From Levilactobacillus angrenensis (GTDB lineage: Bacteria; Bacillota; Bacilli; Lactobacillales; Lactobacillaceae): DNA of 33,783 nt. Below the pieces are notes generated by a model that worked only from the letters and a program-made list of their open reading frames with translations, was not told where the DNA came from and did no database searches. This document shows positions 7,722 to 16,420 of this stretch, piece by piece. The stretch covers positions 1 to 33,783 of the forward strand of contig NZ_RHOB01000025.1 in NCBI RefSeq assembly GCF_003946085.1, given 5' to 3'. The position numbers were made by a program, and so were the translations under genes. The first letter of the stretch is position 1; each line of letters begins with the position of its first letter.

Positions 7722-10643
7722 ATGCGGAGTAGTCAGTTAGAACACAAAACACAGTGGGGAGGACCACAGCGTAAATGGTTTTACGCAGGACTCACTGTGG
7801 TGGCACTGGGCACCGGCCTGGTGGTTAATGACCCGAGAGCGCAAGCGGATGCGACGCCGGTAGTAGGTGAAGTCGCGGGTAATCAATCGCCCACGGCCAA
7901 TGGGCAGGATGACCCCACTGGCAGTGAGGGGAACGAGAACGGTTCAGTAGACGATGGCACGTCACTGGAAAAAGCTAATGAAAACGATTTGCCGGATGCA
8001 AACACTGATACCGGTGATCAGCCACAGGATCCTGATACCGATGAGTCAGATGAGGACACGGATACGCCGGGGTCACCGGAGACGCCTGAGGCTGAGGATG
8101 AGCCACTGAACGACGACACAGCTGCCTCTGACCAGCCGCAGAACCCGGCGAATGAAAATCCAGACGCTGGTAGCGGCAATCAGCCAGCCGACGCCCCAGC
8201 GACCACCGTTCAGCAACCCGTCGCTGACCAGGTGACAACGTCAGCCTCTGATTTCGACTATGCACAAAATGACGATGGGTCATATACGGTGACCGGGTTT
8301 TCCAACACTTTTAACGGCGGCACCACAGTCATTGCGATTCCGGACTTCTATCAGGGCCAGGTGGTTTCAGAAATTGGCGACAATGCTTTTAACGGTCAAA
8401 CGTTACAGGACGCTGGTCTGACCAAGTTGACGCAGGTGACGATTGGCAAGAATGTCCATGCGATTGGGGCGGACGCTTTTGCGGATAACGAACTTACGAC
8501 CGTCAAATTTTCTGGCACCTGGCTGTACATTCATGACGGGGCTTTTAAAAATAATCGGCTGGCTGACCTTGATTTAAGCGGCGTGGCACAAATTTGGCAA
8601 GCAGCCTTTAGGGGTAACCCGTTGACCACACTGACGCTGCCAGATTCAGTTGAAATGATTGGTGCGTCGGCCTTTGCTGATTGCAACCTGACACAACTGA
8701 CGCTGGATGACAAGCTGATTTCGGTTGATACGGCAGCGTTTGCCGGTAATCAGATTCAGGGTGAGTTGACGATTCCGGATAGCCTGACGGATATTGGGGA
8801 TGAGGCTTTTAGCGGCAATAACTTGACTGGATTGTCCTTGGGAAAACGAGTGAAAACAATTGGGACGGCAGCCTTTGCTAATAATCAATTAGCAGGCACA
8901 GTGGTCATTTCAGATAGTGTAACTAGGATTGGTGAAAGGGCTTTTAGCGACAATCAGCTGACAGGTTTAACATTAGGACAAGGTGTGCAGACCATCGGCG
9001 CACAAGCCTTTCGCGGAAATGGTTTAGCGGGCACGCTGGCGATTCCAGCTTGCGTTCAAGACATTGGGGATGAGGCTTTTGATGGCGCGCACTTAACTGG
9101 GTTGACGTTTGCTAAAGATGCCCAGCTCAATCGGATTGGTGTTCAGGCCTTTGAAAATAATCAGCTGACCACGCTGGCGTTACCGGATAGCGTCACCAAT
9201 ATTGAGACGGGGGCGTTTAGCCAGAATCAATTGACGGGTGACCTAAAGTTGCCGGCGAGCCTGACGAACCTGGGTGACTTTGCTTTCGTAAGTAACTATC
9301 TTGAGCAGCTGATTGTCAACGACCGACTGGAAAAGATTGGGACGGGTGCTTTGGCCAATAATCAGCTTGCTGGGGATTTGATTCTGCCAGCAACTCTGAC
9401 AAATATTGGCGATTACGCTTTCGCTAATAATCGCTTGGCATCTGTGACTTTAGATGATCAGTTGGCAACGATTGGTGACGATGCTTTTCTTAGTAATCAG
9501 CTCACAGGTACGCTCATCTTACCCGACAGTCTAACGAACTTAGGCGCAGAGGCATTTAAGTTCAATCAGCTGACGGGCGTGCAGATTGGTAGCGGGCTCG
9601 AAGAAATTAATGACGGGACCTTTGAAAACAATCAGATATGGCTTTTGACGTTGCCGGAAAAAATTGCGACTGTTGGTGAGTCAGCGTTTGCCCACAATAA
9701 TTTAGTTGGGATTAATATCGAGAGAAACGACATTATTCTGAATCGGGATGCGTTTGCTTACAACGACTTGCAAGGCCTGAATGCCGTGAAAAAGCCCTGG
9801 ATAGATGGCGAGAATGCCTTCAGTCACCAAAGTAAGTTCACGATTAAATCTGGGATCAGCCGTGACGGGACAACTGTATCTGGTGTCCGTGCGGCATTAA
9901 CACAGGCATTAGCCATTAATGGCGACGCGCTACGAGAACTGAGCTTCGTCTACAATAAGGAAAAATTATCTTACAACGAAGCCACTGACACGCTGACGTT
10001 ACCGGCCGGTTGGCCCACTGGAGAAGAGATCCTATCAGTCGTCTTCACCTCGGGTGGTCAGTTCACTGGTCAGATGGGTTTTGACAATCTGCGGATTGTC
10101 GTGCCAGCATTAGGCGCAACCAATTCAGGTAAAACACCAACCGCCGAAACAGATCCACTCCCGGGCGAAACGACGCCGGAAGCCCCGACAACCCCGGGCG
10201 ATAACAACACGACCACCACAACGCCAACCACCACCGATTCGCCAGCCACAGATGGCGGCTCAGCGGCAGTGACCCCTCAGCCCAGCGCTTGGACGCCTGA
10301 GCCACACGCAACGGGGCACGTGGCCAACCGGGTCGTGAATCAGCTGAACTGGCACCGCAATGCCGACCAAGACCCAACTTATCAGCCGCGGCTGACCAAC
10401 AGCGACTGGACCTGGTCAGCGATGACGTCCACGGTAAGCCAGACAGCGAAAACGGCGGGGACTGTGACCGCTGAGTCGCAGCCGGCCCGTCACTCAGTAC
10501 AATCAGGTCGCCCCCTTATGCCGACCAGTGCTGACCCGACCCTGCCGCAAACCAACGACGCCACCACGCCCTGGCAAGCGCTCGGACTGGCCTTACTCGC
10601 CGGTCTCAGCTGGCTCGGCGTGGGGTTACGCAGACGCCACTAA
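7722..10643 (+). CDS. BspA-type leucine-rich-repeat, LPQTN-anchored surface protein (second of a tandem pair)
   Basis: A 973-residue paralogue of the preceding gene with the same plan. Parts in order: a signal peptide (WFYAGLTVVALGTGLVV core, residues about 1-43); a strongly acidic, Asp/Glu/Pro/Asn-rich linker to about residue 175, where the first protein has a Thr/Ala linker; about 22 BspA repeats; the shared folded module (FTIKSGISRDG...LRIVV); a Thr/Pro-rich spacer; and LPQTND near residue 941, a hydrophobic helix and RRRH. Start ATG 7722 is preceded by AAAGGG at 10-base spacing, a weaker site than that of its neighbour. The two genes are separated by a terminator and a 270-base leader, so they are likely expressed separately. 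They probably arose by duplication, with the N-terminal linkers then diverging in charge. Adhesion is the likely role by family; the ligand is unknown. Confidence 0.93.
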   Translation: MRSSQLEHKTQWGGPQRKWFYAGLTVVALGTGLVVNDPRAQADATPVVGEVAGNQSPTANGQDDPTGSEGNENGSVDDGTSLEKANENDLPDANTDTGDQPQDPDTDESDEDTDTPGSPETPEAEDEPLNDDTAASDQPQNPANENPDAGSGNQPADAPATTVQQPVADQVTTSASDFDYAQNDDGSYTVTGFSNTFNGGTTVIAIPDFYQGQVVSEIGDNAFNGQTLQDAGLTKLTQVTIGKNVHAIGADAFADNELTTVKFSGTWLYIHDGAFKNNRLADLDLSGVAQIWQAAFRGNPLTTLTLPDSVEMIGASAFADCNLTQLTLDDKLISVDTAAFAGNQIQGELTIPDSLTDIGDEAFSGNNLTGLSLGKRVKTIGTAAFANNQLAGTVVISDSVTRIGERAFSDNQLTGLTLGQGVQTIGAQAFRGNGLAGTLAIPACVQDIGDEAFDGAHLTGLTFAKDAQLNRIGVQAFENNQLTTLALPDSVTNIETGAFSQNQLTGDLKLPASLTNLGDFAFVSNYLEQLIVNDRLEKIGTGALANNQLAGDLILPATLTNIGDYAFANNRLASVTLDDQLATIGDDAFLSNQLTGTLILPDSLTNLGAEAFKFNQLTGVQIGSGLEEINDGTFENNQIWLLTLPEKIATVGESAFAHNNLVGINIERNDIILNRDAFAYNDLQGLNAVKKPWIDGENAFSHQSKFTIKSGISRDGTTVSGVRAALTQALAINGDALRELSFVYNKEKLSYNEATDTLTLPAGWPTGEEILSVVFTSGGQFTGQMGFDNLRIVVPALGATNSGKTPTAETDPLPGETTPEAPTTPGDNNTTTTTPTTTDSPATDGGSAAVTPQPSAWTPEPHATGHVANRVVNQLNWHRNADQDPTYQPRLTNSDWTWSAMTSTVSQTAKTAGTVTAESQPARHSVQSGRPLMPTSADPTLPQTNDATTPWQALGLALLAGLSWLGVGLRRRH

Positions 10644-10657
10644 ATTTGAACCAACCG

Positions 10658-10689
10658 ACAGACTGGGATTGATTTCCGGTCTGTTTTTT
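10658..10689 (+). terminator. Terminator of the second LRR gene
   Basis: ACAGAC at 10658-10663 pairs with GTCTGT at 10679-10684 and is followed by T residues. Confidence 0.8.
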
Positions 10690-10728
10690 CTTGGCGTCGT
10701 GATTGGCGGGCAATTTTCCCCTAAAAAA

Positions 10729-10757
10729 TTGACAATCCCGCGGAACTTCGCTAAAGT
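10729..10757 (+). promoter_or_regulatory. Promoter of the S9 peptidase-proC operon
   Basis: TTGACA at 10729-10734, a 17-bp spacer and TAAAGT at 10752-10757, about 60 bases before the start codon. Confidence 0.75.
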
Positions 10758-10816
10758 CAAATTAATAATTGCTCCAGACCATTTGTGGATTTGTCGAAGA
10801 AAGTGGGGGTCTTACC

Positions 10817-12778
10817 ATGGCAACGATTGTGCAACCGGAAGACCTGTTTGCCTTGCGACCACTGGCCCAACCAGTCAGTGACGGCCAACGGGTGTATTAC
10901 GTGGAGAGTCAACTAGACCAGCAGGAAAATGCCAGTCAAGCGGCCATTTACAGTGTTCAGCTGGCTGACGGCAGTGATCGGCGGCGGTGGAGTCCGGCCG
11001 GCGTGACCGTCAGTGAACTGGCGCTGAGCCCGAGCCGACGGTACCTGGCGTTTACCGGGACCGTGGCCGAGCACGCCCAACTTTTCCTGGTGCCCCTGAA
11101 TGGCGGAGCGCCCGAGCAAATTACCCGCGGGGATGCCGACGTCAGCCAGTTGGTTTGGGAAAAAGACGCCGACGTCCTGTACTTTCAAACGACGACGGGG
11201 ACACCCAAACCAACTGAACTGCCGAGCGTCCGCGTGGTCGACAAATTACAGTACAAACAAAACGGCCGCGGCATCCTGCCGCAAGGCCTAACGTATCAAT
11301 GTATTCGCTATCAGTGTGCCAGTCGGGACCAATCCGTGGTGCTTGAACGGCCGTATCCCTTTACCGTGACGGCGGCTGATCAAGCTGGCTTGCTGTTTGA
11401 TGCCAAACGGTTGCCGGACGATGAACACGATTTCAGCTTCGGCGAATACTGGCACCCCTTTGACGGCACCACCGAGCGCCTGTTGAACGCGCAACTGGCC
11501 GCGGGGTCCTTTGGCCAAGGTCAATTGGCGGCCGATGGGCAACACGTCTTGATGTGGGGTCAGGACAATCATATCCCCAACGTTTCGCAAGCCCACGCTT
11601 GGCTGAGCGACCTCAAGACGACTAGCCTGACGGATTTGACCGCACCACGAGACGTCGAGGTGGGCGACATGCTGGCGGTCGATAGCCAGCAGCGCCAGTC
11701 CGGCCAATTTGTCGCTTGGTTAGACGACCAGACTGTCGTGACCTTGGAAAATGCTCACGGCCGCCTCAGCCTGGTCAGTCAACGGCTAACGGGTGAGACG
11801 GCACCGCAGACGTTATTGGGCGGCGACCGGGCCATCACCGATTTCAGCGTGGTCGATGCCAATACTATCGTGTTCACCGAGACTACCATGACCAGTGTGA
11901 GCCGCTTGAAGGCCCTTAACGTGGCCACAGGCGACGAATGGGGGCTGGTGAACCCCAACGCCACCTACGAAGCCAGACACGCGCTGGTGGCCGGTCAGCG
12001 CTTCACGTTTAAGGGGGCAGCTGACTGGGAGATTGAAGGCTGGTATTTTCCACCAGTCACGCCGACCCCGCACCATCCGGCCGTCTTGTACGTGCACGGG
12101 GGGCCGCAAGTTGACTTCGGCTATGGCTTTTACCATGAGTTGCAGTTTCTGGCTGGTCAAGGTTATGGTGTCATCACCATCAATCCGCGCGGCGGCAACA
12201 GTTACGGCCAGGACTTTGAAACAGCTGTCATTGGCCATTATGGCGAGGGCGACTTTGAAGATCTGATGTTAGGCGTCGATGCCGCCCTCAAGCTGGACGC
12301 GACGATTGACCCGGCCCAACTCTGTGTCACCGGTGGGTCTTACGGTGGCTTCATGACCAACTGGATCGAAACGCACACGGACCGGTTTGCGGCCGCCGTG
12401 ACGCAACGGTCGATTGCCAACTGGATCAGTTTTTATGGCACCAGCGACATTGGTTATTTCTTCACGCCCTGGGAGCTGAAACAAGATATGCGCGACATTA
12501 ATCAACTGTGGCATTTCTCACCGCTAGCCTACGTACGCCAAGCCAAGACGCCTATCTTGGTCTTACACGGCGAAGAGGATCTGCGCTGCCCCACGACGCA
12601 GGGTGAGGAGTTCTTCGTGGGCTTGAAAGAGGCTGGCGTGGAAACACAGCTGGTACTCTTCCCCAAATCGAACCACGAGTTGTCACGCTCCGGTCTCCCG
12701 AATTTACGTATTGAACGCTTGAACCGCATCAACCAGTGGTTTAAAGACCACTTACCCAAGGAGGAAGCAGCAAAATGA
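10817..12778 (+). CDS. S9 family (prolyl oligopeptidase-type) serine peptidase, acylaminoacyl-peptidase-like
   Basis: A 653-residue cytoplasmic peptidase with an N-terminal beta-propeller (WD40-like PD repeats, about residues 1-390) and a C-terminal alpha/beta hydrolase domain. The catalytic triad is visible: Ser508 in GGSYGGFM, Asp588 in HGEEDLRCP and His620 in SNHELSRSG. An oxyanion-type HGGPQ motif lies upstream of the Ser. The start is ATG 10817 (MATIVQPEDLFAL), after GTGGGGGT; the longer in-frame start at 10769 lacks a ribosome binding site and would sit close to the promoter. Its last codons overlap the start of proC by 4 bases (ATGA), so the two are translationally coupled. A link between cleavage of small, possibly proline-containing peptides and proline synthesis is plausible but inferred. 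Confidence 0.92.
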   Translation: MATIVQPEDLFALRPLAQPVSDGQRVYYVESQLDQQENASQAAIYSVQLADGSDRRRWSPAGVTVSELALSPSRRYLAFTGTVAEHAQLFLVPLNGGAPEQITRGDADVSQLVWEKDADVLYFQTTTGTPKPTELPSVRVVDKLQYKQNGRGILPQGLTYQCIRYQCASRDQSVVLERPYPFTVTAADQAGLLFDAKRLPDDEHDFSFGEYWHPFDGTTERLLNAQLAAGSFGQGQLAADGQHVLMWGQDNHIPNVSQAHAWLSDLKTTSLTDLTAPRDVEVGDMLAVDSQQRQSGQFVAWLDDQTVVTLENAHGRLSLVSQRLTGETAPQTLLGGDRAITDFSVVDANTIVFTETTMTSVSRLKALNVATGDEWGLVNPNATYEARHALVAGQRFTFKGAADWEIEGWYFPPVTPTPHHPAVLYVHGGPQVDFGYGFYHELQFLAGQGYGVITINPRGGNSYGQDFETAVIGHYGEGDFEDLMLGVDAALKLDATIDPAQLCVTGGSYGGFMTNWIETHTDRFAAAVTQRSIANWISFYGTSDIGYFFTPWELKQDMRDINQLWHFSPLAYVRQAKTPILVLHGEEDLRCPTTQGEEFFVGLKEAGVETQLVLFPKSNHELSRSGLPNLRIERLNRINQWFKDHLPKEEAAK

Positions 12779-13578
12779 AGATTGGATTTATTGGCGTCGG
12801 GGGAATGGCTCAAGCCATCATCGGCGGCTTATTGCAGGCCAAAACTTTTGCCCCAGCGGACATTGTCGTACACAGCCATCGCCAGGAAAGCTATGGCCCA
12901 TATGCCAAAACGCACGGCTTAACGCCCGTAGCCAGCAACGCTGACGTGGTGACGGCCAGCGACCTAGTCGTGTTGGCGGTCACCCCTAACGTGGCCGTGG
13001 ACGTCTTACAAGAAGTGGCACCACAACTGGCCAACGGCGATAAGGTCTTGATTTCAATCGTGGCGGGCCTTAGCCTGGAACAATTAGCCAACGTTGCGGG
13101 CGAAAATGTCCCCATTCTACGGACACTGCCTAACGTCAACGTGGAGGTCGGTGCGGGGATGACCGCCGTGGCCGCCAATGACCAATTGACGGGCGATAAC
13201 CTGACGGCCGCACTGCGGGTCTTCAACACGATTGGCTCAACGACCACGCTGGCCGAAGACCAATTTGGCGTCTTCAGCGCGCTCGCCGGGAGCTCGCCGG
13301 CCTACATCGACTTCTTCATCGACAGTCTCAGCCGGGCCGGTGTCAAACACGGCTTGAGCAAGGACCAGGCGACTCAGATCGCGGCTCAAGCCACACTGGG
13401 GTCAGCGAAAATGGTCCTGGCCAGCGACAAGATTCCGTTTGCGTTGATCGACCAAGTGGCGTCACCAGGCGGCAGTACCGTGGCTGGCTTACTGGCAATG
13501 GAGGAGGCCGGCTTCATGACGGCCGTGGTCAAAGGCATCGACGCGACCATCAAGCGCGACGCTGGCGGTCCGGCATAA
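12775..13578 (+). CDS. proC: Pyrroline-5-carboxylate reductase
   Basis: A 267-residue enzyme that reduces 1-pyrroline-5-carboxylate to L-proline with NAD(P)H, the last step of proline synthesis. The N-terminal Rossmann motif GFIGVGGMAQAIIGG and the C-terminal substrate-binding segment (GSSPAYIDFFIDSL...SPGGSTVAGL) are clear and the length is normal. Start ATG 12775 overlaps the peptidase stop codon and has AAGGAGG upstream. An inverted repeat (GCTGGCG/CGCCAGC) spans the stop codon, and a hairpin-rich stretch follows instead of a canonical terminator. Confidence 0.95.
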   Translation: MKIGFIGVGGMAQAIIGGLLQAKTFAPADIVVHSHRQESYGPYAKTHGLTPVASNADVVTASDLVVLAVTPNVAVDVLQEVAPQLANGDKVLISIVAGLSLEQLANVAGENVPILRTLPNVNVEVGAGMTAVAANDQLTGDNLTAALRVFNTIGSTTTLAEDQFGVFSALAGSSPAYIDFFIDSLSRAGVKHGLSKDQATQIAAQATLGSAKMVLASDKIPFALIDQVASPGGSTVAGLLAMEEAGFMTAVVKGIDATIKRDAGGPA

Positions 13579-13682
13579 CGCCAGCCTGATTGCAGTTGCC
13601 TGCGGCTGTTTGTGGCTGGCCGCCTGCCGTTACGGAATAGGTTGGCGCGCTGAGGGAAGGTGCGAGCCAAGTCTCAGCGTTT
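13577..13682 (+). other. Hairpin-rich sequence downstream of proC
   Basis: Two inverted repeats follow the stop codon. CGCCAGCCTGATT near 13580 pairs with AATAGGTTGGCG ending at about 13651 (one bulge, one G-U). CGCTGAG pairs with CTCAGCG across 13650-13680. There is no T run. It sits where module 2 would be expected relative to the module 1 copy at 13811, but I could not align it to module 2. The following stretch to 13810 shows nothing recognisable. Confidence 0.45.
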
Positions 13683-13810
13683 GTTCTTAATCCGGACCAA
13701 AAAGTTACGTGTCAAAATTGCTGTTTTGTCGGTAAAAACGATTGATAAATTCTCCGGTTAACCTGGGTTTTGCTTCACGCTTGACTGGTATAGTTATTGT
13801 CGAGCGCTAC

Positions 13811-13996
13811 TGTAGCCGAGAGTCCGCCAAATATGGGTTCAGCCGTGGGAGTTGTCTTAGTGGCGTGGTTCATGCCGCTTAGACAACTGGCGTCTTTGAG
13901 ACGTGATTTTCGGCTCAAAGCGAGGTGTCGAGACCGTACTTTGGCTCGACCCGTCCGCCCACAGCGTACCGACCCATATTTGGCGGACGGTAAGGC
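13811..13996 (+). repeat. Module 1 structured repeat, copy 1
   Basis: A 186-nt non-coding element also found at 16140-16325 (minus) and 33300-33480, with a diverged form at 20870-21016. Stems I can draw: P1, a perfect 17-bp outer stem (13822-13838 with 13972-13988); P2, AGCCG 13841-13845 with CGGCT 13911-13915; P3, a long hairpin 13850-13888 with a T-T mismatch; P4, CGTCTTTGAGACG 13891-13903; P5, GTCGAG 13927-13932 with CTCGAC 13945-13950. An overlapping ORF of 84 codons is an artefact. It lies in the orientation of the upstream gene proC. Confidence 0.85.
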
Positions 13997-14052
13997 ACCA
14001 TTTTCTCACCATCATTGCGCGAAAAAAATTGTAAATTTACCAGTCGCGTGAG

Positions 14053-14081
14053 TTGCCTTTTTGGTCTATACCGATTATAAT
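14053..14081 (+). promoter_or_regulatory. nagA promoter with an internal NagR-type operator
   Basis: TTGCCT at 14053-14058, a 17-bp spacer and TATAAT at 14076-14081. The spacer contains TTTGGTCTATACCGAT (14060-14075), whose reverse complement ATCGGTATAGACCAAA matches the NagR dre pattern. A repressor bound here would block RNA polymerase, so induction by an amino-sugar phosphate through the downstream regulator is expected. Confidence 0.78.
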
Positions 14082-14123
14082 AACAGTGTTGACTGAAGGT
14101 TATAATTGATGAGGAGGAGACTC

Positions 14124-15266
14124 ATGAGCATTGTTTTAAAGCACGCGAAGATTTACACCGGTGATGAGGTGATTGCCGACGGGTTTATTCGGTTCGACCA
14201 AGAAATCGAAGCGGTCGGCCCCGTTGCTGATTTCCGGCCATTGCCCGCCGACGAGATTCACGTGGTGACTGGTAAGACGATTGTTCCGGGATTTATTGAC
14301 GTGCATAGCCACGGAGGCTATGGATATGATAGTATGGATGGGGACCCTGACCAAATTGATAAGATGGTTAACCTCATGTCGCTGGAAGGCATCACGTCGA
14401 TTTTCCCAACCACGATGACACAGTCCAACGAAGCGATTGACCACGCCATGCAAGGGATTGCGGTGGCTGCCGAACGGAACCCGCTGATTCAAGGGGTTCA
14501 TTTGGAAGGCCCGTTCATCGCGGCCATCTTCAAGGGTGCGCAGCCTGAGAAGTACATCAAGGATCCCGATGTTGACCTGCTGGACCGTTGGAATCAGTTG
14601 TCGGGCAACCGGGTCAAATTGATTACCTACGCGCCAGAAGACGCGGGGGCCAAGCAGTTTGAAGCTTATTGCTTAGCCAATGGCATCGTGCCATCCGTCG
14701 GTCACTCCAATGCCACGCGGGAACAATTGCTGGAAAGTCGTGCGACCCACGTGACGCACTTGTACAATGCCCAACGCGGATTGCGGCATCGTGAACCTGG
14801 TGTTACGGGGCACGCCATGTTGGAAGACAATCTGTTTTGTGAATTAATTTGCGATGGGTTCCACATCGTGCCGGATATGATCAAGTTGGCCTACGAACAA
14901 AAGGGGCAACACCGGCTAGAACTGGTCACCGATTCCATGCGCGCCAAGGGAATGCCCGAAGGCGTCAGTGAGTTAGGCGGCCAAAAGGTCATCGTCAAGG
15001 ACCGGCAAGCTCGCCTTGAAAGCGGCAACTTGGCTGGTTCCGTCTTACGCTTCGACGAGGCCTTCCGCAACGTCATCGCCTTTACTGGCTGTGACGTCAA
15101 CGACGCCGTGCAAATGAGTGCGGTCAACCAAGCCGAGGAATTTGGCCTGACCCAAAAGGGCAAGCTACTTCCTGGCCGCGACGCCGATTTAAACTTGTTA
15201 ACACGTGATCTCCACGTGGACACGACCTTTAGTCTAGGCCGCAACATGCAGGAGCTCATCAAATAA
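14124..15266 (+). CDS. nagA: N-acetylglucosamine-6-phosphate deacetylase
   Basis: A 380-residue amidohydrolase that converts GlcNAc-6-phosphate to glucosamine-6-phosphate and acetate, for amino-sugar catabolism and cell-wall recycling. Metal and active-site motifs are present: HSH (His61, His63), HLEGPF (Glu ligand), VGHSNAT and THLYNA (His ligands), and TDSM (catalytic Asp). Start ATG 14124 sits after GAGGAGGAG; an in-frame ATG at 14106 lies upstream of that site and is discarded. It is the first gene of a nagA-nagR operon, 38 bases before the regulator. The next step, nagB, is not in this window. Confidence 0.95.
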   Translation: MSIVLKHAKIYTGDEVIADGFIRFDQEIEAVGPVADFRPLPADEIHVVTGKTIVPGFIDVHSHGGYGYDSMDGDPDQIDKMVNLMSLEGITSIFPTTMTQSNEAIDHAMQGIAVAAERNPLIQGVHLEGPFIAAIFKGAQPEKYIKDPDVDLLDRWNQLSGNRVKLITYAPEDAGAKQFEAYCLANGIVPSVGHSNATREQLLESRATHVTHLYNAQRGLRHREPGVTGHAMLEDNLFCELICDGFHIVPDMIKLAYEQKGQHRLELVTDSMRAKGMPEGVSELGGQKVIVKDRQARLESGNLAGSVLRFDEAFRNVIAFTGCDVNDAVQMSAVNQAEEFGLTQKGKLLPGRDADLNLLTRDLHVDTTFSLGRNMQELIK

Positions 15267-15304
15267 ACCAATTGTAGATATCTTGAGAAGGGACGTTGGG
15301 TGCT

Positions 15305-16006
15305 GTGAGTTCACCGATTTATATTCAAATTCATAATGACATTAAACGTGCAATTGAAGCCGGGAAATGGGCGGTTGGCGATCGAATTCCGTCTGAACGA
15401 GAGTTGTCTCGTGATTTTGATGTGAGTCGGATGACGCTCCGCCAGGCCATTCAAACGCTGGTCGACGAAGGGATTTTGGAACGGCAAGTGGGTTCTGGGA
15501 CCTACGTGGCGAACCAAAAAGTCCAAGAAAAAATGTCTGGGGTCACCAGTTTTACCGACCTCATGTTGACGCAGGGTAAGCAACCGACCAGCAAGACCAT
15601 TTCGTATCACGTGATGAATCCGTCCTTGAGTGAGGCTGAGAAGCTAAAGCTCAACGAGGATGACCAAGTGCTGCGGATGGAACGGATTCGCTACGGCGAT
15701 GATGTGCCGATCTGTTTTGAAGTGGCCACAGTGCCCGAAAAGCTGGTGGACGGCCTGAACAAAAAGGAAGTCACCAGTTCGTTGTACCGCGCGCTAGAGG
15801 ATAAGAAGCAATTGAATCCCGGCAAGGCCCAACAAACGGTTTCGGCCATGTCGGCGTCCGAACGGATTGCGGAATATTTGAACATCAAGCGCGGTGACGC
15901 CATTTTGCGGCTACGTCAGGTGACGTACCTGCAAGACGGCACGCCGTTTGAATACGTGCGGACCCAGTACGTGGGCGAGCGGTTTGAGTTTTATTTGGAA
16001 AAGTAA
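15305..16006 (+). CDS. nagR: GntR-family (HutC/UTRA) transcriptional regulator, NagR-like
   Basis: A 233-residue regulator with an N-terminal winged helix (about residues 5-73: IPSERELSRDFDVSRMTLRQ...GSGTYVA) and a C-terminal UTRA effector domain (from about residue 85), the architecture of NagR/YvoA. The start is taken as GTG 15305. AAGGGA ends at 15293, which leaves only 2 bases to the alternative TTG 15296 but 11 to the GTG. By family and by its position behind nagA it should bind sites like those at 14060-14075 and 598-637 and respond to GlcN-6-P or GlcNAc-6-P. Autoregulation through the nagA promoter is likely. Confidence 0.88.
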   Translation: MSSPIYIQIHNDIKRAIEAGKWAVGDRIPSERELSRDFDVSRMTLRQAIQTLVDEGILERQVGSGTYVANQKVQEKMSGVTSFTDLMLTQGKQPTSKTISYHVMNPSLSEAEKLKLNEDDQVLRMERIRYGDDVPICFEVATVPEKLVDGLNKKEVTSSLYRALEDKKQLNPGKAQQTVSAMSASERIAEYLNIKRGDAILRLRQVTYLQDGTPFEYVRTQYVGERFEFYLEK

Positions 16007-16011
16007 AGACG

Positions 16012-16042
16012 AGGGGCTGGACGGTGGTTCGGCTCCTTTTTT
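16012..16042 (+). terminator. Terminator of the nagA-nagR operon
   Basis: AGGGGCTGGAC pairs with GTTCGGCTCCT (three G-U pairs) around GGTG and is followed by six T residues. Confidence 0.85.
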
Positions 16043-16139
16043 GGCAAGGTGGTCCGAACGCAACCAGTGCCATCGTCAAATGGTGTTGTGACGGATTTTG
16101 AAGAATTAGTTGTTCACAGCATCCTAGTGAGAACTGGTC

Positions 16140-16325
16140 GCCTACCGTCCGCCAACTATGGGTTGGAACGCGATGGGCGGACCGGACCGAGCCTGAGAAG
16201 CGGTCTCGGCCTCGCTTTGAGCCGGAATCCCGCGTCTCAAAGACGCCAGTTGTCTAAGCGGCATGAACCGCGCCGCTAAGACAACTCCCACGGCTGAACC
16301 CATATTTGGCGGACTCTCGGCTACA
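16140..16325 (-). repeat. Module 1 structured repeat, copy 2 (minus orientation)
   Basis: Reverse-complement copy of the element at 13811, 186 nt. The outer arms at 16147-16164 and 16297-16314 are complementary at 17 of 18 positions. The P3 hairpin retains the GTTGTC/GACAAC form, and P5 reads GCCGAG/CTCGGT. It is paired with module 2 at 16421-16613, a 95-nt linker away. Both are oriented like tagA, whose 3' end lies to their right. Confidence 0.85.
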
Positions 16326-16420
16326 AGTGTATGTGCTAGCGAAAGTTGGCTTAGCTCCATGTAACGGCTGATTTGACAACTAGTCTTTAATTAAGACAAG
16401 ATTGCTGATGATTACTAACT

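Noticed and set aside
13797..14051. 84-codon plus-strand frame over the module 1 repeat, with similar frames over the copy at 16140-16325
   Set aside because: Copies differ by stem-preserving changes and not by codon pattern, and the frames are not kept across copies.
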